Of a stretch of 31,589 nucleotides of DNA, positions 10,646-20,800 are shown one piece after another. Both the position numbers and the translations under genes were made by a program. The notes under the pieces were generated by a model that saw only the letters and a list, made by a program, of their open reading frames with translations, was not told the origin of the DNA and did no database searches. The DNA is from Phoronis australis (Eukaryota > Phoronida > Phoronidae): positions 1,412-33,000 of the forward strand of contig NMRA01001223.1 in assembly GCA_002633005.1 (NCBI GenBank), read 5' to 3'. Positions within the stretch are counted from its first letter, which is position 1; the number at the start of each line of letters is the position of its first letter.

Positions 10646-12716
10646 GTGATATGCTATTTTCCGAATACACAGTCTTGGTCTTACTATCAGAATTCTTTGT
10701 ACATACTTTACGTTTTCTCAATTTCTCATTTTATTTATTATTGGCAGATTTTCATGACCATTCTTGCCAAAGGAACACCAGGGGCTAGGGTCAAATCTTA
10801 CTCAAAATCAAAANNNNNNNNNNNNNNNNNNNNNNNNNNNNNNNNNNNNNNNNNNNNNNNNNNNNNNNNNNNNNNNNNNNNNNNNNNNNNNNNNNNNNNN
10901 NNNNNNNNNNNNNNNNNNNNNNNNNNNNNNNNNNNNNNNNNNNNNNNNNNNNNNNNNNNNNNNNNNNNNNNNNNNNNNNNNNNNNNNNNNNNNNNNNNNN
11001 NNNNNNNNNNNNNNNNNNNNNNNNNNNNNNNNNNNNNNNNNNNNNNNNNNNNNNNNNNNNNNNNNNNNNNNNNNNNNNNNNNNNNNNNNNNNNNNNNNNN
11101 NNNNNNNNNNNNNNNNNNNNNNNNNNNNNNNNNNNNNNNNNNNNNNNNNNNNNNNNNNNNNNNNNNNNNNNNNNNNNNNNNNTGTGAGATAAGTCACTGT
11201 CTTTTTCATCTGTCAGTATTAGAAGCATAGTGGTGATAACCACTTTACAAGAAAAACTGTAAATAATGTTGAATAAGAAGCTCCAAATTCATGTCATGAA
11301 CATATCCATTCAGGTGAACAGTTTCCGTTTTCACTCTGGTCTAATTTAGGATCCTTTCTTCAGTAGTGCCATCTGGTGATAGCTTTTCTTTTAAGATAGG
11401 GAGAGCTGCTGTCAATGCGATTTCATGCAAACTATATCAAAGCGTGTTGCGGTTATGTAGAATGTCTGTGTTCCTTCTGAACAGTACTATACCAAAGGAA
11501 GTAGGTTTTTTTTTGTATGAACAGAAAATCATTGACATGAACTTCATAATCCACCGTTTCAACTACAGTCAAACTTACAGTAATTGAATGGTTTGTATTA
11601 TCCACTTGAAAGAACGTAGGGGTAGCTCATATTTTGTTCATAGGTATTATGTTCAATGATTCAAGATGATTGGTTGGTTCTAGAGTAGGGTTCAGAGTTC
11701 ATGGGTCGAGATTGTCAAGTGGTCTCCTTATTGATTGATTGGTTGTGTAAACAACCACTTATGATTTAATGAAAGTGGCATGTATGCTTGCCTTGGCGAC
11801 ATTAAATTTTTGTCACAGATTTTCTTCACGCAAAGTTCACGTAAAATTACCGTGCTTTACCCGATTGTTTCTCAGGGATCTCAAATTGGCCGGGAAATTT
11901 AAAACTGAAATGTAGTGGTCAAGCTGACCATGGGTTATTGAAATCAAAATTTTTGATAGGCCGGTGTGGCATTTCCTCACGCTGACTTCACCATTTACTT
12001 TAAGCAAGAACTTTAATTTTTCAATTGAAAGGAGCCAAAACAACTATTTGAGCTCTATTTCAGTAGAAAGTGTGTGTTCTTTGACCCTGCCCAAATATGT
12101 TGAGGTGCCTCTGAAACTGAATTTCGTTACCCCAGAGTAAGCGAGTTGCGTAGGTATTGGGAGATGATTTTTTTGCAAGACTGGCATTCCCAGTCATTTG
12201 CATTTTTATGGAAGTCTCAATCATATGAATTGGAGTGAGCACTTATCATGGGTGTTTAAAAGTGAAAATTTAGAAATTTCGGAGTTAGTCTTTAAGCCAA
12301 ACGTGGCTGTTGAAGTAGATGAGTAGTGCAAGCACTGTGGAAAAAGGACTACTATTCTGCTCAAAGAAAAAGTCATTGTAACTTAAGCAATTTTGTGCCC
12401 AGGTTTTATGTATTAGAATGGGACGTGCTGTTGTGTAGTGAAGACCACTCGTGTCTGACACAAATACATAGTTGTATTTCAACTATATTGCATCACGGTT
12501 TGTAAACTTCTTTTGTTTGAAAAACCAAGTTAGAACAAACTCTTGTGTTACTATGTTCTATGCTGGAGTTTAGATGTAAATTTGTAAAGTTCCTGCGAAA
12601 CCTGTTGAAATTTTGATGTAAAGTTCATGTTCGATATATAATAAAAAGTTAAACTCGTCATTCTTAAGATGTTTAATGCTCAAACCAAGAAAAGCAGTAG
12701 CAATAATTTGAAGACT
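10646..12716 (+). repeat. Large direct duplication, copy 1 (interrupted by N gap)
   Basis: Bases 10646-10813 match 12934-13093 (offset 2288 falling to 2280 after an 8-base indel), and 11183-12716 match 13901-15451 (offset 2718 rising to 2735). Substitutions are a few percent plus small indels, for example 18 extra bases near 14371 in copy 2. The copy ends at the single N at 12717. No protein is recognised in it. Both an unmerged allele and a genuine tandem duplication fit. Confidence 0.93.
10814..11182. other. Assembly gap (369 N)
   Basis: Run of N. The second copy of the surrounding repeat has 807 bases (13094-13900) in the equivalent place, so the true missing sequence is probably about 440 bases longer than the gap. 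Confidence 0.98.
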
Positions 12717-12717
12717 N

Positions 12718-12933
12718 TTTTGGAAGGGTAAAACAAGTCATGTTCAAAGCATCCCAGTGCCATTAATATGAAGTCTTTGGGGACAAAAGTGGTTTCATTT
12801 TATAGCTAAAGAGTTAAGCTTTCAAACACAATGCTTGGATTCCAGACTACTTTAACATTTACTTTTGAAATCACCTTTGAAAATACGTTAAAATGCGCTA
12901 AAACAGTTGTCCCTTCCTGGTTATCTCTTCCTG
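12718..12933 (+). other. Unique spacer between the two duplicate copies
   Basis: About 216 bases after the N at 12717 and before copy 2. It does not match the sequence just left of copy 1 (10430-10645), so the copies have different left flanks. Confidence 0.6.
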
Positions 12934-15451
12934 GTGATATGCTATTTTCCGAATACACAGTCTTGGTCTTTCTATCAGAATTCTTTGTACATACTTTACG
13001 TTTTCTCATTTTATTTATTATTGGCAGATTTTCGTGACCATTCTTGCCAAAGGAACACCAGGGGCTAGGGTCAAATCTTACTCAAAATCAAAACTATTGT
13101 TCACATTTTCTAATTGTACTTTTGTGCAGGCCCCCGAAATGGATTTATTAGGGCGAATACGGTAATACTGGAATATAACGTTCCTACATTTTGATAACCA
13201 GATTTCTCCACTAAATAAGGCGCATCATAATGGCCTACATGGATAACTTTCTAGTCTTAGTTTGCACTTGATCACCCCAGAACTAAGGCTTTAAGTTAGT
13301 GTCTGAACTCCTAGTTTTGAATTTTTACTCAAGATCTAACTGGAGTTTGTAGCCTTGATTTTAGTGGTCAGCTAAGAGCAAACTTGGACTTTAAGCTCAT
13401 ATGATTGTATAAACCGTAACATACTCAAGCACAGAGTATTAACCGCTTGTCTTGAGTTGGCGCAAAAAGTAGAATAGAAAATGCCAAAAATAATCTAGAT
13501 TTCATGTACAAAGATTAGACCTTGGCCCTAGAAGTGATCGTCTTGAAGAATCATAATGGTGAGAGATACTGTTAACATTTGATTTTTTGTTTTTGCTATT
13601 TGTGTCAGACATAATATATTTTTCTTCTAATCTAGTCACTCCATATTGTATTGTGTAGATACTGCAAGGTATTATTGCCATTTTTTATTGTGTTTCTGAC
13701 TGAAACCAAGCCGGGGGGGGGATAGGTTTAAGGTTGGCTGTGCGTGTATGTCTTGGCAAGAAGTGAATGCTAACATTTCAGTTGAGGTTTCCTGATCTTG
13801 TCCCTTTTGAAGTGTGCCATGTCAAGGGAAAGCCATACTTCTCACACTTTAATAGTTACATTGAAATTTATTTGTCTCAGTTGGCATAATCAGGGCACGA
13901 TGTGAGATAAGTCACCGTCTTTTTCATCTGTCAGTATTAGAAGCATAGTGGTGATAACCACTTTACAAGAAAAACTGTAAATAATGTTGAATAAGAAGCT
14001 CCAAATTCATGTCATGAACATATCCATTCAGGTGAACAGTTTCCGTTTTCACTCTGGTCTAATTTAGGATCCTTTCTTCAGTAGTGCCACCTGGTGATAG
14101 CTTTTCTTTTAAGATAGGGAGAGCTGCTGTCAATGCGATTTCATGCAAACTATATCAAAGCGAGTTGCGGTTATGTAAAATATCTGTGTTCCTTCTGAAC
14201 AGTACTATACCAAAGGAAGTAGGTGATTTTTTGTATGGACAGAAAATCCTTGACATGAACTTCAAAATCCACCGTTTCAACTACAGTCAAACTTACAGTA
14301 ATTGAATGGTTTGTATTATCCACTTGAAAGAACGTAGGGGTAGCTCATATTTTGTTCATAGGTATTATGTTGTAGCTTGTACAATTCAATAATTCAAGGA
14401 GATGATTGGTTGGTTCTAGAGTAGGGTTCAGAGTTCATGCGTCGAGATTGTCAAGTGGTCTCGTTATTGATTGATTGGTTGTGTAAACAACCACTTATGA
14501 TTAAATGAAAAGTGGCATGTATGCTTGCCTTGGCGACATTAGATTTTTGTCAAAGATTTTCTTCACGCAGAGTTCACGTAAAATTACCGTGCTTTACCCG
14601 ATTGTTTCTCAGGGATCTCAAATTGTGAAATTTAAAACTGTAATGTAGTGGTCAAGCTGACCATGGGTTATTGAAATCAAAATTTTTGAGAGGCCGGTGT
14701 GGCATTTACTCACCCTAATGACTTCACCATTTACTGTAAGCAAGAACCTTAATTTTTCAATTGAAAGGAGCCAAAACAACTATTTGAGCTCTCCTTCAGT
14801 AGAAAGTGCATGTTCTATGACCCTGCCCAAATATGTCGAGGTGCCTCTGAAACTGAATTTCGTTACCCCAAACTAAGCGAGTTGCGTAGATATTGGGAGC
14901 TGATTTTTTGCAAGACTGGCATTCACAGTCATTTGCATTTTTATGGAAGTCCCAATCATATGAATTGGAGTGAGCGCTTAACATGGGTGTTTAAAAGTGA
15001 AAATTTAGAAATTTCGGAGTTAGTCTTTAAGCCAAACGTGGCTGTTGATGTAGATGAGTAGTGCAAGCACTGTGGAAAAAGGACTACTATTCTGCTCAAA
15101 GAAAAAGTCATTGTAACTTAAGCAATTTTGTGCCCAGGTTTTATGTATCAGAATGGGACGTGCTGTTGTGTAGTGAAGACCACTCGTGTCTGACGCAAAT
15201 ATATAGTTGTATTTCAACTATATTGCATCACGGTTTGTAAACTTCTTTTGTTTGAAAAACCAAGTTAGAACAAACTCTTGTGTTACTATGTTCTATGCTG
15301 GAGTTAAGATGTAAATTTGTAAAGTTCCTGCGAAACCTGTTGAAATTTTGATGTAAAGTTCATGTTCGATATAAAATAAAAAGTTAAACTCGTCATTCTT
15401 AAGATGTTTAATGCTCAAACCAAGAAAAGCAGTAGCAATAATTTGAAGACT
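12934..15451 (+). repeat. Large direct duplication, copy 2 (uninterrupted)
   Basis: Complete version of the block at 10646-12716. Comparing the two copies over the 73-codon open frame (11366 against 14084) gives nine base differences and all change the amino acid, which argues that the frame is not a constrained gene. A run of ten G lies at about 13713. Confidence 0.93.
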
Positions 15452-17707
15452 TGTAACTATTGCTTTTGTAGGTGTTGTCAGCTGATGTTCATCTCGAACC
15501 TCCTAAATCAGAATTGGCATAAAATAGAACACAGCTGATTGTAGTTTAACTTTATTCAATTACTACTTATTATTTAATCTCATAAATTATTCAATCTAAA
15601 TTTCTGTGCTATCATACAATAAGGCACATGTACACAGGACATTTATAACAAAATATGGAAGTTCACAGGATGAATGAGTCAAATGAGTTGTTGAGAGTAC
15701 CAGACATACAAACTTAACGAGTCCATGCTACCTTATGTATACCACATGTCTATGAAGAACAGAATTAGTGGCACATAATAGTCCTGAAAGACTGCAGACT
15801 GCCTAGCCAAATTTGTTGGTGTGTATAAGTCGTCACCTTTCCAATTACCTGCCCCGTGAACTCTCCTACAGACAACCCGTCTACACGCGGTTTGTAGGTA
15901 AGAGTCACTTTGAGTGGTCCCGGATTTTGAGAACCAGTTTGACGCCTGTTACTCAGTGGAGAAAACTGGTTCTCAAAATATAGGAGCTGTGTGCTGTTAC
16001 ATTTTTTGGGGACAACACAGATTCTTCAAAAGGTGTGGTCAGGCATAGATCAAATGAGCCCATAAATCATCACTCCGATAAGTTGTTTTTGTCAAGGTAC
16101 CGAGGCGGCGAATGAAGCGATGCACTTACTCATGAATAATGCATGCACACATGTCGAGTACTGGAATGTGGAGCAATATGAAACAAATTCATCAACTGAC
16201 TGTGCACTGCCAATCTTTTCTCCTAAACATAATTTGGAAAATACAGGAAACTACTCCAGCAAGTTCCGTCACAAAAATAAGTGATTGAGTATGATAACAC
16301 TTCCAAGGTGGGCACATCTTCATTCAACACTGGTGGTTGTTGTGTGTATCCTGGCTTGACGCTACCCTTAATCAAGCTTTGTTCAATGACACTTGAAGTT
16401 GATCGAAGGCATGGGCTAAGTACAATAAACTGTTCAAGGCCAGGTGTTACTAATAAACTTGCAACTACTTGATGCTGAACTGTACAGATTTAACTTCCGA
16501 CAAAACTTGTGAAAAAGCACTAAACGCACATGCAGCAATGAAAAGTTGATTAAAAATGGATTCATTTGGTAAACATTGACAAGCTATAAAATTTAATAAA
16601 TTGTGAAGGCAGGTACACATTGGACGCAAATACTGGGCGAATGTCAAGCGTACTACAATCTAGGACCTTTTGCTAACATCAGTCATACGTTTAAATTAGT
16701 TGCGGAACTCGGACACACAAATGCTACCCAAAATACCTTGTACGAATCTACAGTGAGGACATTGAAGTCCGAGATCGAAATTATTAGCAGACGACATAGT
16801 GACTGCACACCATCACATACTAAAATCTTAACAAAAAACAGAAACATCATTCTTGAAGTCTACTGTCAAAATAAGAGTATAACAAATAAAAATATGGTGC
16901 ACCTAAGAATTACATGGTAAATAAGGTATGCTTTCAATTATGCATTGACAAAGGGCCCCAATGAAAAAAAGGTGATACGCCTAGCTATAGAGTTAAAATG
17001 GCCGTAGGCACTTCACTGCGAATGCATGCTGTTTTTTCATGCAACGAAAAGTTGCAACTGACCTTAAATTGGTAATTTTTCACACTCAGACTCAACGATC
17101 AAATTCACAAGCCACTTTGATGGACTATTTGCAGGTTACGACAGTCTAAGCTAAGGTCAAACACATGACATTTGATCAAATGGGCCCCTGACAGTGGATA
17201 ATTGGTAATTTCAATGGCATGTGAGTCACTCCAAAGTAAACAAAATAAATATTAGTAACCAGATGATATTAATGCATTCTTATTCTTTATAGGAGTCCAT
17301 CAAAGACATTCTGTTTGGAAACTTCAACATTTTGACTTGTTGTAATAAGGATGCGAGGTAGATTTTCATGCAACCAATTATGCTATCAATGAAAACTGAT
17401 GAAACCAAATTAAAGTTAAGTAAATTCTTGAACTGTTCTCATAGACCGAGCAGAAAAGTTGATTTGTCGATTCTGGTTTCATTGACTGGTGGAACCAAGT
17501 CAAGAAAAAGTTGTGTGCTCAAAGTCTAAAAGTCACTCCCCTAGGGCTACTGTAAACACTTGCGTTTGAACAATGCAGCATTCAGTCTGAGTGGCACAAT
17601 GACAAAACCAAGCTCTTTTAACTCAACTGCAAGATAAAATATCCTGATGTTGGCTTTGAGATCAAACCTTAACCCCAATTCTGACAATTACATGAACCAC
17701 ACCCAAC
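15452..17707. other. Spacer between the duplicated block and the 3' end of CCDC181
   Basis: No supported exon. Holds a perfect inverted repeat at 15924-15979. An open frame of 105 codons at 16603-16920 (+) has no recognisable family features. The CCDC181 3' UTR should lie just left of 17708, but I could not place a clear minus-strand AATAAA signal. Confidence 0.5.
15924..15979. repeat. Perfect 17-bp inverted repeat with 22-nt loop
   Basis: ATTTTGAGAACCAGTTT at 15924-15940 is followed by 22 bases and then its exact reverse complement at 15963-15979. It would fold as a hairpin in RNA from either strand. It could be a short foldback element, a small-RNA precursor or chance. Confidence 0.85.
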
Positions 17708-17879
17708 CTAGTACCTATACCCGTAGTAGTCTTCGTAGCGGAAGGCCTCGGCGCGTCTTATAGCCAAAACCAACGCCTGTGACTTACGCGATCGCCGTGC
17801 AGCCAGTCGTGTGATTCTGGCTTTTGCCTTCTGCTCTTTCTCGGCTTCAAGCTTTTCTTGTCTCTTTCTTTTTAACCAG
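17708..17879 (-). CDS. CCDC181: CCDC181 exon 5 (C-terminus)
   Basis: Acceptor CATTTTAG just above 17879. Completes the Ala codon split at 18896, then reads WLKRKRQEKLEAEKEQKAKA and so on to AEAFRYEDYYGYRY and a stop at 17710-17708. With the preceding exon it forms ERAFKAWLKRKRQE, the third AFxxWLxxK repeat, matching human GRERAFKQWLRRKRME. The aromatic C-terminal tail is a family hallmark. Confidence 0.93.
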
Positions 17880-20800
17880 CTAAAATGAAACAACGAAGTA
17901 GATTATTGCATTGTAATGAAAATAAGTGCAACTCAGTAGGTGTAGACACTTTTTATGTTTTGGTTATAACCTAAAAATAACTGATCACCATATTGACATT
18001 TCCCTGGCAAAGTAAACTTAAAAAAACTAGAGTAAACAGTGTTAAAAATATTTTGTGCCTTCTATAAAGTTTACTACGTAAGCTAGACACATTTCAGAAA
18101 ATGATAAATAACGTGGAAAATAAATCTGAAACTAAATAAGGCGATCCAGATCCTCCCAAGGATACTATTGTTTCATGAAATGTAGAATATCAATATGTCA
18201 ATTGTCATATAGTGTTTGATTTTACTTTATTTCTGTTTTTGTTGACAAAGGAAGTTATTACATCCGAAAATTTCAAATTTCAGTTGATCCATTCTTGTTG
18301 TTTTATTTACCCATTGATATTCTACAGAAAATGATAAAGCATTTAAACGTGCTTAACCAATAAAATGCAGAGATCAGGACCAGTTGTTATAGTACATATT
18401 ACATTCATTCAGGTGACGAGACGCATAAATTCAATTCGGGGAAAAATAGGTTGATCATTGTCTCTCCGTGATATTGGTAAATTTAGCGAAATCACTTACT
18501 GAGAGACTAAATTGAAAGATGGTAGCAGACGTTGGCCATTGGACATTCTGTCTCTTTTGCCTCTGCCAAGATCATTGGGAAGGAATAGAATTAGAACTAT
18601 CAAAATCAGGATCCAGTGCCCAATTTTGAACCAGTGGTGTTCATTTATCTCCCTTCTACAGTGACATCCTTATCAAGCATATGGCGGGAAAATAATTTAC
18701 TCCAGATACTTCAGACGTGGCCTGGCAGACGAGGCAGAAACGTCTGCTACCATCCATCCATTTTAATTATCCAAGTAAGTGATTTCGTTATATTTACCAT
18801 ACAAAGTACAATATTTCAGCAAATAATTCACGTATCGAAATTCAAATATGTTTAGATAGTGTGCAGCATATACACAAATGTGGAAGCTGACATACGCTTT
18901 AAACGCTCGCTCATTTTCTTCACGAGGCCGTATTATCTGCGCCTCTAACTCCTCTCTCCTTCGCTGTTCCTCAAGAAATCGACGCTCGCGATCCTGTTTG
19001 GCTTTAAATGCCTTCCAGTTGTTGAACGCTGTTTCATTATCCTTTACCTCCTGTTGAAAAGTTTGGTTGAAAATAAGAAATAAAATGCAAAAGCTTGACA
19101 AGGCCTAGTAAAATTGACCTGAACAAATCATTCTTAATGGTCAAAATACCTGGTTTATCAAAGATCGTAATGCAAATGAGCCTAAGATTTACGATCGACA
19201 GGCACACGCTTCTCACGGGTGCACATGAATTATACCGTCAGGTTTATGTCAGTCGCAACATTTAACTCTGTACAGTTTTGCATTTGCAATGTCAATGACC
19301 AAAGTTATGACCGGGCCTTGAATGTTATAGGAATTACCAAACTTCATTATAGCAAACCCCAAAAGACTATGGATATGGCAAGCACTTCAGTTCTCACCTT
19401 GGTACCCCCATTCGACTGTGTCTCCTTATCTTCCTGTCGCCTCCTCACAGCCTCTTCACGCTTCTTCTTCAGCCAGAACTCAAATGCGTCGTTATTCTCC
19501 TTCCTCTTCCTGTCCTCTTCTTCCTTCTTCCTTTCCTTTTCCGCCTTCTCCCGCTCTCTCCGCGTGTGCTCCCTCTGCTTCTTCAGATCCCACTGCTCCG
19601 AAGTCATTCCATACGGAGACGACTTGACTTCATACTCGTTTCTGCTTGCCTGAACTGATGAAGAGCGTGGTGGCGTTGTGCTCGCCTGCTTTCGTCGGCC
19701 ATTACTTGCTGTTGCAGTGCTTGGCCGTGGTTTGCTTGGAGGGTGAGGATCGTGGCTGCCCGTACTTGTAACACTACCGGCATCACTCCCCCGTGGTGAC
19801 GGGGTGGGCTCGGACATACTACCATCTAATGTCTTATCCTTCTCCATCGCCTCCAACTCCTTGGCACTGACATACTCAAATTTACCGTTCACCTCAACAA
19901 GCACCTTTTCATCACTGCTGTTGGCAGTCGTATCGATATTACTAGCAGATGTATCACTGGCAGACGAATCACCATGGGAGGCAGACGTATCACCGCCATT
20001 GTCAGAAACATCCAGATTGTCTTGTTTTTGTTCATTATCTGCTGTACTCTGTGACTCCACTCCGGCATTTTCTGGCTTTTCAGCTAGCTGATGTGACTCC
20101 CTGCTTTCGTCTGCATTTTTTACCTTTGTTGTTCCTGGCAGGTCATTGTTATCACTGGAAGACTGATCGACCGACAGCCTCCGTTCCTGGTTATCAACTT
20201 GTGTTTTAGGGTCTGCATCTACTGCCTCCACATTTGCACTAGTTTCACTGGCGCCAGTTTGAGATTCTGTTGCGGAACTGTCATTCAGAGTTAAGTTATT
20301 CATGCCCAAATTGTCTGAGTCACTCTCAGGAGGAGCACCGTTTTCCCTCGGTGTTTGTTCGCTATCAGTTTGTCCATCCATTGGTTCTTCCTCAGGTGGT
20401 ATTTCGATGACCAAGTCCTCCTTGAATCCAACAGTCCGCCTACGATCACTATTAACAGGTGTGGGGTCCTCAGCTAGTTCCTGGTTTAACTGCTTAATTC
20501 GCTCCGTCACGTCGTAAGGTGGTGGTTCCTCTTCTGAAAAAATAATATTAAAAGGTTTTATTAGAAACTGAATGACATAACACCTAAAGCAGCCATAAAC
20601 CTGTCAAACAAAACTTGCAACAAAAATTGACCTAAACTTATTTCTTAATACTAAGATAAGGTGGATGCTGGGCTTGCAAAGACCTTGCATTTCGTTATTC
20701 TGTGAGACATTAGGTTCCGTACAAAATAGATGTCATACTGCGACAAGCCACAGAGCCCCAGCTTCAAGCAACAAATTGAACAAATCGTCAACAGTTCCAA

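Noticed and set aside
10646-11243. Long open frames of 133-194 codons across the gap
   Set aside because: Almost entirely undetermined bases; the apparent length is an artefact of N.
11366-11587. 73-codon open frame in duplicate copy 1, with a counterpart at 14084-14305
   Set aside because: The two copies differ at nine bases in this frame and every one changes the amino acid; a constrained protein should show silent changes. No family resemblance.
13094-13200. GTGCAG followed by GCCCCCGAAATGG, resembling an exon with the kinase APE motif
   Set aside because: Translation after the putative acceptor does not continue as a kinase activation-loop/APE helix in any phase and soon meets a stop.
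16603-16920. 105-codon open frame on the plus strand
   Set aside because: AT-rich random-looking composition, no domain, signal peptide or splice context, and it lies in non-coding spacer.
19219-20517. Several plus-strand open frames rich in Ser/Pro/Leu and a minus-strand frame at 19604-19825
   Set aside because: They are other-frame shadows of the large CCDC181 exon 3, whose biased codons keep them open.
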